NCBI GenBank assembly: GCA_017311185.1
Contig: JAESUZ010005543.1
Span: 1,668,997 to 1,732,996, forward strand
DNA length: 64,000 nucleotides
Reading direction: 5' to 3'
Source: Proteles cristata cristata
Taxonomy: Eukaryota; Chordata; Mammalia; Carnivora; Hyaenidae
In this document: in pieces, positions 36,352-47,778 of the stretch
How positions within the stretch are numbered: the first letter of the stretch is position 1
How the letters are laid out: each line of letters begins with the position of its first letter
Made by a program: the position numbers and the translations under genes
The notes under the pieces: generated by a model
Seen by the model: only the letters and a program-made list of their open reading frames with translations
Database searches by the model: none
What the model was told of the DNA's origin: nothing

Positions 36352-36546
36352 GGGGCGCCTGGGTTGCTTAGTAGGTTAAGCATCCGACTTCAGCTCTGGT
36401 CATGATCGTGGGTTCGAGCCCCGCATCAGGCTCTGTGCTGACTGCCAGCTCAAAGCCTGGAGCCTGCTTCAGATTCTGTGCCTCCCTCTCTCTCTGACCC
36501 TCCCCTACACACGCTGTTTCTCTCTCTGTCTCAGAAAAAAAAAAAA
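36352..36546 (+). mobile_element. Felid SINE, with a small deletion before box B
   Basis: Head ggggcgcctgggttgctta. The usual tctcacggttc segment before box B is shortened (catgatcgtgggttcgagcc). The tail is pure A. Target duplication aaagaatcagag (36338-36349) versus aaagaaccagag (36547-36558). Confidence 0.93.
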
Positions 36547-37707
36547 AAAGAACCAGAGAAGTACAAATCAAATAAACTTCTTCCTAGGAAATTTTTACTG
36601 AGATTTTCTATATTGTAAAGGATGCCACTTTTCATGATTATGCCTGCTGAAACTAAATGTTTTATCATTATATATTTACTGCCACAGTTTCTTATACTAA
36701 GACTTCTGATCTTTGATTTATACCTGTCTTTGGTTACCAGTTCACATTTAGAAACAATGGCTAAAGTGGTTTTGTTTGTTTGTAAGGAAATTTTTCTTTT
36801 CTGTCATTGCTATTACAGCCAATTGTTAAAGAAAAAGGGCAGCAGTTAATTTAGTAGTGACTAGGATCATGAACATTTAATGAAATCGTTTTCTGATTAT
36901 TGGAGTTTTGTAAGTGGCCCATTAAAAGTTTCTAATATTGCATATTTTATTCTTATTAATAACAAAATATTGCATTTTGTTCTTAAGTATCTTTAAGTAT
37001 TTTAGAAGACTATATTTTAGAAGATGTTTTTTCCACAATGGCAAAAGGATGCGTGTTTGTAAAAAGATAAAAAAAATATATTAAATAAAAACCCTGTTAT
37101 AGTCTTCTGTGACAGTTTTGGAGCCCTTGAAATGAAGACAGATGCAGAACACTTTGGAAATACCTAGAAGAACAGAATTATAATTAATGGATTATAATAT
37201 TGTGATTAATGTATACTATTAATGAGTTATAGTATTTGTCTATGCAGAATTTAAGTGAGTATTTTCTTTCCAGGTTCTAGATTCTACCTTCCTTGGCCTA
37301 TGCCTAGTTCCTTCTGTTCTTTTCCTAGATAACTGTTAACTCCTACTTTGACAGTTTAGTCAGGTCCCTCCTAACAGAACTTTAATTTCCTTAAAGAAAC
37401 ATTTGTCAGTTGAAATATAGAGGCATAGATAACACAGAAACTAAAGATTTCTGTGAAAATTCTGTTTCAAATGCATTCAAATCAACCTCTTCGTTAAGTT
37501 CAGATAGGCAGATCATTTGAAATTGAGAACCTCATAAACAAATCCCCAGCCCCCTATTTTCATCAAACCAACATTTGTAGCTTAACCATCCATGAGGAGT
37601 TATAGAATGAAGTTCATTGAACTCATGGAAACTCAAAAATCTTTTACATAGAAAATGATCAAAACCAAATTTTCATGTCTAACACAAGCACAAAAACACA
37701 GGGGCTT
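36547..37707. other. No identified feature
   Basis: AT-rich, no gene. The open frame at 36622-36849 has no domain. Confidence 0.5.
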
Positions 37708-37937
37708 GGGCCACCTGGGTAGCTCAGTCAATTAGGCGTCCGACTTCGACTCATGTCCTGATCTCATGATTTGTGGGTTCCAGCCCCATGCTGGGCTCTG
37801 TGCTGACTGCCAACTCAGAGCCTAGAGCCTGTTTCAGACTCTGTGTGTCCCCTCTCTCAGACCGTCCCCTGCTCACGCTGTCTCTCTCTCTCTCTCTCTC
37901 AGAAATAAATAAAAACATTAAAAAGAATTTTAAAAAA
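37708..37937 (+). mobile_element. Felid SINE
   Basis: Head gggccacctgggtagctca, (CT)n near 37880-37900, tail aaataaataaaaacatt. Target duplication acacaggggctt (37696-37707) versus ccacaggggctt (37938-37949). Confidence 0.94.
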
Positions 37938-38559
37938 CCACAGGGGCTTAAAACTAATACCTGAGAGATTTGAGATTTAGGTTATACATAGTATGTGTTT
38001 GGAAAAGCCAATTAGATCAATGTTCTCAAAATATTCTGAGGAAAACTAGTCTCAAAAATTCTAATCCTCAAGTCCTACCCTCCGCTATATCCCCAACTTT
38101 ATCAAAACTAAAACAAAAAGTTTAATGGTCTAGAGAAATCTATCGTACTACATTAACTCTTGGGGAATTACAAGGTAAATTAGTAAAATAGAGTCCTGCA
38201 GTGGATTAGTATCTCTAATGCTGTTTAAAGTTCAACATTTTCAAAATCTATTTGACTATGAGAATTATATGTATCTATCTATCGATCTACATAGATATCT
38301 ATGTAGATAATTATAGACAATTAGACAATTGTCTAGACAATTAATATGCATGTTTACAGGAACAATAGCTGCTTCTTTGGTTTTGGTGGGGATTTTTTGG
38401 GGGGCAAAATTAGGATTTGTGGGATTAGTGAAGTTGTACAAATTTTTTTTTAATGTGAGGTGATACACCTTTAGACACTGAGGATGATGTGTTTTCCTAT
38501 TTCTCACCATATGCACATTTTTTTCTTTAAAAAACTTGCTTTTCTTTAAAAAGTGTCTA
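37938..38559. other. Unidentified, contains a perfect palindrome
   Basis: No gene. Holds the 24-bp palindrome at 38285-38308 and a T/G-rich stretch near 38380-38410. Confidence 0.5.
38285..38308. repeat. 24-bp perfect palindrome
   Basis: The 12-base arm atctacatagat is followed at once by its exact reverse complement, with no spacer. It is part of a (TATC)-rich stretch from 38271. A second palindrome, tagacaattgtcta, lies about 15 bases downstream. It may be an expanded, mutated TATC-type microsatellite. Confidence 0.9.
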
Positions 38560-38765
38560 GGGAAGCCTGGGTGGTTCAGTCAGCTGTGTTCAACTCTTGA
38601 TTTTGGCTTAAGTCATGATCTCATGGTTTGTGAGTTCTAGTCCTGCCTCGGGCTCTTTACTACTATAGAGGAGCCTGCTTGGGATTCTCTATCTCCCTCT
38701 CTCTCTCTGCCCCTATCTTGTTTGCATATGTGCTCTCTCTCTTTCCCAAATAAATAAATAAACAT
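38560..38765 (+). mobile_element. Felid SINE, diverged
   Basis: Head gggaagcctgggtggttcag, altered middle (ctttactactatagaggagc), tail aaataaataaataaac. Target duplication aagtgtcta (38551-38559) versus aaatgtcta (38766-38774). Confidence 0.92.
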
Positions 38766-40114
38766 AAATGTCTAAACTTTTCTTCATTTTTCTGCAACTC
38801 GTTTCTTCTTCCTTTAGTTTTCCTTCTTTATTTATTATTTTTATCATTTTGTTCATTTCTAAATCTTGTTACAAGATCAGGATCCAGGTAATTGCTAATA
38901 TAGCTCTTGTTCCAATATTTTTTTTTTTCTCTAAACAGGTTGCATGCCAATCATACTTCTATAGATTTCTTTTCCTTTTTCTCCTGTCTGCTTTACAGCT
39001 TCAGAAACTTAGAAGGGTCACAGTTTATGCCCAATATCTCCTTTTTATAAAATTTCATTTCTTTAAGCTCATTCTACAGGACATTTCTGTCTTGAAATAT
39101 GAAACAGACAGTGTTAAGCACTGTTCATTACTACTGTATTCTTCTGTTTCGCCATTGTAAGATATACTGAATGCCATGTTCAATTGTGGACATGTCAAAA
39201 CAAAAAGAGATAGAAGTTTAAGGCCTCTGTTCATTTCCTTCCTATTATACTTGGACCATTCCATAATTTGAAATAGTTTTCAATTCATGAAAGAAAATTA
39301 AAAACCTGTATCCTTTTTTCCCTTTCAGCAAAACAAGGCAGTAATTTTTCATTTTTAGCCATCTTTCCTATAAAAATATATACATATAAAGAGTTTTATG
39401 GTTTTGTGTGTTAAGGACCAAACAAACATGATACAATGCCTGCTATTATCTTGGGAAATTAGCTGAACAGCATTGAGAGGCTTTCTTCCAAGAGCTCCAA
39501 ATTCATTTCTTTGATTTTTGAATAGAAATTTGGCCAAGCAGATATATGAACCAGAGAGGATTCCCCCCCTCCAAAATGACTTCTGGCATCCCCAGCCCTG
39601 CTATCTATCTCTATAAGTCTGTTTGCGTATGTGACTTTATAGAACTGGCTTCATGAGACCATAGTTTTCTGTCATGCAGAAGACTGTCTGGTTCTACCTG
39701 CCAAGAACCTTAAAGAAACTGTGTGTCCAGGCAGAACGTAGTCCATTGGGAAAGGATTCAGGGAATGTTTGCAGTAAAGAGAGTTTTATCAATAAAGTGA
39801 CTAGCAATTTAGACATGGTTTTGTGGTACATCATAAATGAAAAGAAAGAGGCTACTACCAATTTAATGCGGGTTATTATATGTACACTGAATCAGAGCCA
39901 TGTTTATGACTGTTCCCAAGATCACCCTAGCTTTAGACAGGAGCTGATAGAATGAACAAACCTAAGGACTTTTTAGATTTTTCAGGATGAGTGATAGGAA
40001 AGATTTGTAGAAGAGATAAAGTAAAAAGTAAAGCATGGTGTGGCTATCCCCTGATGGGTTAGGAAAGGCATGGTTGAGAATCTGAAAATCTCAGATGGTA
40101 TCATGGAAAGTGTT
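38766..40114. other. No identified feature
   Basis: No recognised gene. Two open frames stand out slightly: 38768-39160 plus (130 codons, T-rich strand, hydrophobic by composition) and 39674-39955 plus (93 codons, mixed composition). Neither has a recognisable domain. Confidence 0.45.
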
Positions 40115-40290
40115 TGGACTCGACTATAAGACAGACTGGATGTTGTCTAGAATTTTGGTCAAGTTTCTTAACCTCTGTGAGTCTCAATTTTTTCAACTGT
40201 AGTGTCAACCCGACAGTATTATTGTTAAGATCATGAAAGATAAGTTTTATAAAGTGTGTGATTCAATACCTGACAACCTTTTAGTTGTTA
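40115..40290 (+). mobile_element. MIR SINE fragment
   Basis: 'gaattttggtcaagtttcttaacctctgtgagtctcaattttttcaactgtagtgtcaa' then 'gttaagatcatgaaagata' follows the MIR core and its 3' part. Confidence 0.7.
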
Positions 40291-40562
40291 AGTTGTTATT
40301 ATTGCTATGAATATGCTTATTAGTATCCTCCTCTGCATTTCTTTGTCCAGGAATGAAGCTGGGTCTCTTTTTATCATTGCAGATTACAACATTGAGAAGT
40401 CAGGGCTGTGAAGTACAAGTCTTCTTGGGCTTTCTTTCCCTAGAAAAAGGAAACATAGTCCTCTTTCTAGATGTTGTGTTGCGAAAACATGAGGGAGCAT
40501 GCAATTAATTTGTAAAGACTACATCTGAGAAAAGTATGTTCATTCTTTAAGAATACACATTC

Positions 40563-40728
40563 TCTTGCTTATTTTGTTGAATAAAATAGAGGAAAGCAAA
40601 ATCCACAAGGTGGATTTAGAACTTTTTATTGAAAATCACAAGGGTTCTTGCTGATTTTGTTGAATAAAATAGAGGAAAGCAAAATCCACAAGGTGGATTT
40701 AGAACTTTTTATTAAAAATCACAAGGGT
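40563..40728. repeat. 83-bp tandem duplication, two copies
   Basis: Copy 1 is 40563-40645 and copy 2 is 40646-40728. I count two mismatches in 83 positions (t/g at position 8, g/a in the 'ttattgaaaa' part). Each unit contains the hairpin atccac-aag-gtggat. The unit is not a recognised repeat. The low divergence indicates a recent event. Confidence 0.95.
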
Positions 40729-40832
40729 GTAAAGATGCTCTCTGAAGTAGATTGGAAAGTGTAATACAATGTAAGTACGTTGCAGTCATAGTCATCTTTC
40801 TATTCTTTTCCTATTTATTTTTAGTCTCCACT

Positions 40833-41023
40833 TTTTTTAAGGTTATTTACTTATTTTTGAGGGAGGAGGGGCAAAGAGAGGAGGAGAAAGAAAAATCCAA
40901 GCAGGCTCCACACTGTCAGCGCAGAGCCTGACATGGGGATCAAACCCACAAATTTGTGAGATCATGACCTGAGCTGAAACCAAGAGTCAGATGCTTTAAC
41001 CGATTGAGCCACCCGGGTGCCCC
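40833..41023 (-). mobile_element. Felid SINE
   Basis: T-rich end at 40833, shortened GA region, head ending cacccgggtgcccc at 41023. Target duplication agtctccact (40823-40832) versus agtctctact (41024-41033). Confidence 0.92.
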
Positions 41024-41033
41024 AGTCTCTACT

Positions 41034-42995
41034 TCTTCCTCCCTTTTCTTCACCAGTTGCATTTTACCGTTTTTGAAATCAACTTCTTTTTTATTATTAA
41101 TAATAATTACCTCCTTTTCTTTTTTCTTCAGAATCTCATTATTAGGGCATTCACATAATAAATCTATTGGAATCATTTTAGAGGATATGGATGGGCCTAG
41201 ATATACTCACTTATACATTCATAAAAAGTTCAAATAAAGTTTTTCATTTTTTGTGGTATTTGAAATGGTTATGAAAGACATGCCAACATGATTTTTTGCA
41301 CTGGCAACAGAATGATCTATCTGGAATTCATCCCTAAGAATTTTAAAAATATTTCAAGGCAGACACTGATAAGAACTATGGTTTAAAGACTGAAAGAAGC
41401 TTTGTCTGTCCAAAAATGGAGGCTTGAATTTTATATTTGGAAAAAAAAACTTTCTTTGGGGGAATGTTCAGGGGAAAGTGTGTTATAAGGAGCCCTATAT
41501 ATGCTGATAAAGCCAATAAAATCACCCATTATCACTAAACAAATAGTGAAATCATAGGGACTTGTATTTTAGATTGAGAAACCAATTTTCTCATCTAATA
41601 GTGTGGAATATTGTTAATGGCTGTTCCACAGCTTTGTGTCAGAGGCTTTTTAGGTTAGCACTTACTTCCTTTATATGGATTATAATGTACTGAGTTTGTA
41701 AACTCTGCTCATTATGGTGGTGGTGGTGGTGGTGGTGGTGGTGGTGTGTGTCTGAGATGAAGATATGAAAGAGTTGGGAAAGCAGGAAAACAGGATGATC
41801 ACCTCTTGTTAAAGACATAGCTAAAACATAATTTTTTCTAGCAAAGCTCAACACCAATTAGTAGCTTGCTACTTACATCTGATTGAAGAAATTGTACTGC
41901 AGTTTGACTATTCAGTTCTTTTGCACTTGTCCTATTTGGATCCATGGTGGAGTACACAACTCTGCTTTTAGGGGATTGCAGGTTTTCCCAAAGCAACAAC
42001 TGTTCCCACAGAATAATCCAACTGGGATGAGACTTATCCTTGGGTAGGAATTGATGGCTGAAGATATGGACAGTTATTAGTATGCTTAGAGCTTTCCTGT
42101 TTAGGATGTTTGGATCTGGCAGAGGAAGGCTGATCTGGAGGTCACTATGCTCTTAGGGCAGTTAGTGCACAGTGAAGAAATCTTAGCCATGATATGAAAT
42201 TGACGGGTTGAGCCTTCTCTATGACTGGGAAATGTGGCAAAAATGGGGGCAGTGCTCTTTTATTTCCTTCCAGATAAAGCACCTTAGAGTAGAGCCATTG
42301 TTAGTTCACAATCTCAAGAACTTCTGGGGTATAATCTGGGAAGATACCTGAGAAAGAAGCAGATCATTCCAGACTGGTAGGTAGTAGGTTTAATAAGCAA
42401 GGGAATTTATGCGAGGCATGTCTCAGGCAGCCACCATATAAGTAAATCTCCACACCAAGTGTCCAGAATCTTAGAAGTTATACAGAGCCCTTACCTGGGG
42501 ATCAGTTATGTACCCAGTCTGGGTAGCCTCAATACCACATTTCTGTCTCAAGACTGTATCCTTGGAGCAGCTTCTGTGAGGACGGAAGGTGTTCCAAGGA
42601 CACAGGAAGGGATGGGGATCCAATTGTCCAAGTCCAACTTGTGGGTCAACAGGGGGTCATATCTTGTTGACCTCCTCCAACAGTCAGACTCTTCTTGAAG
42701 AGAGACAGTGGTTCCTAAGCTTCCAGGATGGGCAGCAATTGTAGTTGAGTACAGAAGCTAAGGGAGAGGAAACAAGGCCGATGTATTTATTTGTACCTGA
42801 GAGAACAGAGTGTCTCCTGCTTGATTCTCAGATATATGCGGGGACTAGGAAATGGCTTAATACCCACAAATGTGACCACATATAATGCAGGCTGGAGAAA
42901 AATGGATGTCCCTCCAAATAAGCCCAATTCTAAAGAGAGACTGGTCTCATCTGGAAATTAATAGGACAAAAACAGAATATTAATAAAAAATAGAA
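41034..42995. other. Mostly unidentified
   Basis: No gene. The part 42000-42720 is less AT-rich than its surroundings and could be an old LTR (antisense-looking 'gtttaataagcaagggaattt' near 42390), but I cannot assign it. The (GGT)n tract at 41715 is separate. Confidence 0.4.
41715..41746 (+). repeat. (GGT)n microsatellite
   Basis: Ten to eleven uninterrupted tgg/ggt units followed by tgtgtgt. On the opposite strand it gives a polyhistidine run in the open frame 41857-41639, an artefact of the repeat. Confidence 0.95.
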
Positions 42996-43245
42996 CATTC
43001 CTTTTGTTATTGAATTTTAATAGAAATGCTTAAATGCAATTTTATTAACATGTGATTTACATGCAATAAAATACAAAGTTCTTAAGTGTATAGCTTAGTA
43101 AGAAAAATGTGCTATGTAACCAATGCTCACATCAAAATGTAGAGCTCTTTTGTGTCTGGCTTTTTCTGTTCACATGTTTTTGAGATTCCTCTATGATGTT
43201 TCATGTAGCTATAGTTCTTTCCTTTTTGTAGCTGGATAAAGAGAA
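42996..43245 (-). mobile_element. Old LINE-1 3' UTR fragment, antisense
   Basis: The plus strand reads 'tttattaacatgtgatttacatgcaataaaatac', 'cttttgtgtctggctttttctgttcac', 'gtttttgagattcctctatgatgtttcatgtagc' and 'ctttcctttttgtagctgg'. This is the reverse of an old L1 3' segment. Confidence 0.65.
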
Positions 43246-43835
43246 ATTTAATGTCTTCTTTATAGAACTAAGAAGTAAAAGAAAAATACAACTCATTTTA
43301 GTTGAAGTAACAAGGAAATCAGCATTATGTTCCTAAGAATTTACAGTAACTTGGTTTTAAAATATTTTTAATAAAAATATATTACTAAGGTGTGGTTTAA
43401 TGAGTAACACATACTTTTAGAATTCATAGGAATTTTCCAAAATTTATTTGTGACAGAAGTATAATATAATACGTTTTTCTTAAAAATTTTGAAACATTAA
43501 ATTGTTTTATAAAAAAATTACAAGTGAACATGTTTATCTGTATTATTTGTGGGCTAACTCTGTGCCTGTCACAATGGAGATGTGAATTTACTCCCAGCTA
43601 CTTAAAAACATTAGTTTCCTAATTGGGTGCTAAGGAGTTTAGAAGATTAAAAAGGACAGAATGGAAATACACACTATCTGAAAATATTTATAAACTGGTT
43701 GATGTGATCATGCTCTGCTAAACATTTGTCTACTTCCTTGCTTTTGGTTCCTGCTTATTTTTTCTGAACCCTTACTGTAGAATTACTTCTCATGTTTTTT
43801 TTTCTATTGTCAGCATATCCCTTCCTAGTAAGTTC
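43246..43835. other. No identified feature
   Basis: AT-rich, no gene or recognised repeat. Confidence 0.5.
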
Positions 43836-43836
43836 T

Positions 43837-43960
43837 CTTCCTTCCTTCCTTCCTTCCTTCCTTCCTTCCTTCCTTCCTTCCTTCCTTCCTTCCTTCCTTC
43901 CTCTCTTTCTCTTTCTCCCCTTACACTCTCCCTCCCTCCCTCCTTCCCTCCCTCTTTCAT
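43837..43960. repeat. (TTCC)n tetranucleotide array with CCCT-rich flank
   Basis: About 16 TTCC units at 43837-43902, then CT-rich DNA and several CCCT units to about 43955. Open frames on both strands here (113 codons minus, 112 plus) come from the repeat. Confidence 0.95.
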
Positions 43961-44189
43961 TTTCTTTCAATGCCTTTATTGCATTACTGGAGCAATTTGG
44001 CCAGGTTGTCCCCTTTGGAGGAAGGTATTCAAGCATGCTTAGTTCTTCTAATATTAAAAATATATATACATTCCACAAATCCATACACATGCCCATGACC
44101 TCGACAATACCACATTTCCCTTCACCTTGACTTTTTATTACTTTCTTTCCACATTTAAATTTCTTAAGGGTTATCTGGGAATTCTATCT

Positions 44190-45505
44190 TCAATTATGAA
44201 TCATAGATGTATTTTTCAAGTCAGTGTAATCTAGATCTCACATTACTGCCACTCCATAACCTCCCAAACAGACCTCTCACTAAGGTAAATAGTGACTTCC
44301 ATATAACTGCAGTCAATGCATATTTCACATCTCATGCAGCATTTGACACTCTTGAAATTCTTCTTTTGAATTCCATGTCATTCTCCAGGATTTGTTTCAA
44401 ATTCTCTGACCACACTTTGCCAGTCTCTTTGCTAGCTTATGCTCTTTTATCTAGCCTTTGAATTTCAGGTTATTCAAAGTCCTTTTCTCTTCTCATGCTA
44501 CATTTTCCTCCTCCGTGCTCTTTTTCTTACCATAGCTTCAATTACCATCAATATAGTAGCTCCCAAATATCTATGTGCAGCTCTGGCCACTCCTCTGAGT
44601 TCTTGTTTACATATTCAGTAGCTGATTTTATCTCCCTAATAAGATGACCCAAAGGCACCACAAATATAAGATATATTTGTGTATCAAAATTCCCACATTG
44701 AGCCTAGTCTTCCTCCAGAGGTCTTTACCTCAGCCAACAACCGCTTTTATGCTTACAGTGGTTCAAGCTCAAACCTTTCTTTCCCACTCGTCATATTCAA
44801 TTTAGTTCAAAATGCAGATAATTCTACCTCTTGTAAACACTTTGAGCTTACTCATTTCTACATCCTTCATTTAACACATGTTCGAAGCTTCCATTATTTA
44901 CCACATGGACTATTATTAGTAGCCTTCTAAATTATTTATTCATTCACAATCTATTTTCTACAACATGGCCAATAACATTACATTTTTAATCCAAATCTTG
45001 TCATTTTTCTGATTAAAATCCTCCAATGCCTCACATTTTTTATAGAACAAAAATGAAATCCTTAATAGGTTCTACCCGTCATGTAAGATCTAGCCTATTT
45101 CTGCAGGCCTATCCCCTACCACTGTGTCCTCTGTCCATCAGCTTGTGTCTCTTGGAGTTCCTTGGGTAACCAGTGCTCTTTACCTTGTATTGGCTTTCCA
45201 CATACTCTTTTCTGACCCAGAACATGAGTCACTTCTGCACCTGCTTTGGTTCGGACATGCTTACTCATCCATCGGACCTTAGATGAAAGGTCATTTCTAT
45301 AAAGAAAGCTTCTCTGACATCCATATTACAAAGCTCTTTGTTTTTATTTTGTTCTTTGTAGCACTTTTTTTCATGGATTATGGGTAACATCTGAATCCTA
45401 TAGGCTTTAAATTCCATTAAGACAGGAGCATTGTTTTGCTCATAGCTGTATTCTAGTTCCTGGTACAGTGCTTGGTAAGTAATAGGTACTTAATTATTGT
45501 TGCAA
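44190..45505 (+). mobile_element. LINE-2, about 1.3 kb from the reverse transcriptase to the 3' end
   Basis: 'tcatgcagcatttgacactcttgaaattc' (44334-44362) corresponds to the SAAFDT motif of the L2 reverse transcriptase; the translation there reads HAAFDTLEIL. Further matches in order: 'agctcccaaatatctatgtgcagctctgg' (44555), 'gattaaaatcctccaatgcc' (45013), 'aggttctacccgtcatgtaagatct' (45070) and 'aaggtcatttctataaagaaagcttctctgacatcc' (45290). The 3' UTR then runs 'aattccattaagacaggagc' to 'ggtacagtgcttggtaagtaat'. Ancient, with stops. Neighbouring open frames are pieces of it. Confidence 0.8.
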
Positions 45506-45780
45506 GGATGCTTAAGTATAGAAAGTGTTTACAATTTCTTGTTCAATCATGGAAAATTTTCTTATACTACCAGATGTTGGAAAAATCTAGAAGATCTATG
45601 TAATGTTTACTTTTAATCAGAAACAAGAGGATATAATTTATTGACACAATCACTGAACACATACATAGGGAAAGGGGTGTTTACATACATAGGGATTACT
45701 CTGACATTTTGAATACTTTAAACATAATTTGTCACAGAAAAAATAAGGAAGTCAATAAAGAGCCTATTCAAGTTTTTCCT
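45506..45780. other. No identified feature
   Basis: Short AT-rich gap between the L2 and the pyrimidine array; nothing seen. Confidence 0.5.
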
Positions 45781-45899
45781 TTTTTTCTTTTCTTCCTTCC
45801 TTCCTTCCTCCCTCCCTCCCTCCCTCCCTCCCTCCCCTCCCTCCCTCCCTCCCTCCCTCCCTCCCTTCCTTCCTTCCTTCCTTCTTTTCTTTTCTTTTG
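45781..45899. repeat. Compound pyrimidine array with mirror symmetry
   Basis: All-pyrimidine plus strand: TTTTC-type units, (TTCC)n, a long (TCCC)n broken by one extra C near 45836, then (TTCC)n and TTTTC-type units again. The order is nearly a mirror image about its centre. Open frames of P/S/L (plus) and K/E/G/R (minus) are artefacts. Confidence 0.93.
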
Positions 45900-46429
45900 C
45901 TTTTGCTTTTTATTAGAAAAGTATGGAATATAGCATTTTCCACAGTAAGGAGAAATGGACTAGTTATTACCACTGTATTTTAATATTAAAATGTGAAGGA
46001 TTTAGAAATATCCAGATATATGTGTTATTTCATACTCTATGTAGTTTACCAAGTTATCTTTATTTCTTCTCAAGTAATTGCTTTGTTTTCTAGAATAAGG
46101 GGATATAAAAATCCCTTAGACACTGTCAAACACATGAAACCGAATCTTGTTGTAACAAGTTGAGTTTCAGAGGTCACTAGTCTTGTTGTGTAGGTAAGAA
46201 CAAGCCCTGATTGGATCTGGCAGACCATCTGTTATATTTCAGGTGTCCTCAAAGCCTCATTTCCTGTTTAGGTAGGTCAGTAGAGCCAGCATATGTACCA
46301 TCCTTCCTAAGAGTTAGCTTCCTTTCTAAAAGACAACTAGAAGCAAATAAGTGGTGAATGTTATGTTGGAAAATAATCATTCGTACTAAAATCATATCTT
46401 TAACAAAATTTATTATTGATGCCTATCTC
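45900..46429. other. No identified feature
   Basis: No gene or recognised repeat. Confidence 0.5.
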
Positions 46430-47055
46430 TTCTTTTCTCTCATTGATTTTTCCAGTTTTCTGTTTCTGCCTAACAAACCCTCCAGAGCATAGTGCCATGA
46501 AACAACAACTTTATTGTTCTCATAGTTCTGGGAGTCAAAAAATTGGGCAGAGCCCAGCAAGAGTGACATGCCTCTGATCCATAATAACTGGTGGATCAAG
46601 TGCTGTGGTTTAAGTTGCTGGAGAAAGCTGGGCACCTCTGGAATTTGGTTCTGTCAAATGGGTTCCTTGATTCATCTACGCATCAGTCTGCTGGGGTGAA
46701 GTGTCCAACTGGTTCTTTACTCATATGTCTGGTGCCTGGGCTCAGAAGGCCCTAGAAGCTGAGGCTGACCCATCATCTTATTGTCTACACATTGTCTCCA
46801 GATGGCTGGCTTGGCATCATGTTAGGGAGGTAGGACTTCTTATACCTAAGACTGGCTTATCCCTAAAGGAATATACCAAGAGATCAAAGCAGTAGCCTCA
46901 AGATTTCTTATAACCTTGCAAGCCCCATCCTGTGACTTTTACTCTCATTCTGTTGATACATGGAGCCAGCTCCTATTCAGTGTAAAAGTCTGAATAGCAA
47001 GGGGGTGTGATTTAAAAAGGGGTTGCATTTTAGAACCTAGCTACCACATTTATGT
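46430..47055 (-). mobile_element. Old LTR-like repeat (MaLR type), antisense
   Basis: Start 'ttctgtttctgcctaacaaaccctccagagcatagtgccatgaaacaacaactttattgttctcatagttctggg' and later 'ctcatatgtctggtgcctgg' and 'gtgatttaaaaaggggttgc' follow a common mammalian repeat seen in reverse. I place it in the MLT1/MaLR type without naming a subfamily. Open frames at 46423-46635 and 46701-46895 are incidental. Confidence 0.5.
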
Positions 47056-47571
47056 TTTGGATCACTATCTTTTCTCTACGTATGTCTTTCCATGGATATT
47101 ACTCATTATTGTATGTCTTAAGATACAAAGGAGAAATATTTGCTGTCTTGATTTTCACCACTGGAGCAATCAATGCATCTAAGGTGCTTGTTTTGGAGAA
47201 GGTCACGTGGGGATTGTGAAAGACCTGGGAACAAAACTAACTATATGTCTTAACCTACTTTCCTGATGGCTAGATGATTTGTCCTCTTAGATTTAAACAG
47301 TCTAAAAAGAAAAACATGAATATATTACATAATACATTGTTATTTTCAAGTTTAGAATTGTTATCAGGCCAAGAAAGTTTCAATAATTGAATTATTAAAT
47401 GATGCTGCATAGCATGTACACAACAATCTTCTGTTGACCATTGTCAAGTGGAGTAGATTTTCTTTCTTTTATTCCTAGTGGGTTTTAGAATAAAAAAAAA
47501 GTTTCTTTAATTTATTTGTTTATAAGAAATAGTGCCTGAAAGTGATTAACAGGTAACTAACAGAAAAGAAT
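47056..47571. other. No identified feature
   Basis: No gene or recognised repeat. Confidence 0.5.
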
Positions 47572-47778
47572 TAAAAAAATTTTTTTAATGTTTTTATTTA
47601 TTTTTGAGAGCATGAGCATGGGAGGAGCAGAGAGAGAGGGAGACACAGAATCTGAAGCAGGCTCCAGGCTCTGAGCTGTCAGCACAGAGCCCAATGTGAG
47701 GCTAGAACCCACAAACCATAAGATCATGACCCGAGCTAAGGTCATTCGCTTAACTGACTGAGCCACCTAGCTGCCCCC
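47572..47778 (-). mobile_element. Felid SINE
   Basis: T-rich end at 47572, head ending ccacctagctgcccccc at about 47778. Target duplication is AT-rich and approximate (aaaagaatt before, aaaaagaattt after). Confidence 0.92.

Noticed and set aside
38768..39160. 130-codon plus-strand open frame, rich in F, L and S
   Set aside because: Arises from a T-rich strand; hydrophobicity follows composition, with no domain or gene context.
41639..41857. Polyhistidine-containing open frame on the minus strand
   Set aside because: The histidines are the reverse complement of the (GGT)n microsatellite.
43755..44130. Open frames of 112-113 codons rich in S/P/F/L or K/E/G/R
   Set aside because: Direct translation of (TTCC)n and CCCT repeats.
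45709..45973. Open frames rich in P/S/L or K/E/G/R
   Set aside because: Translation of the pyrimidine mirror repeat.
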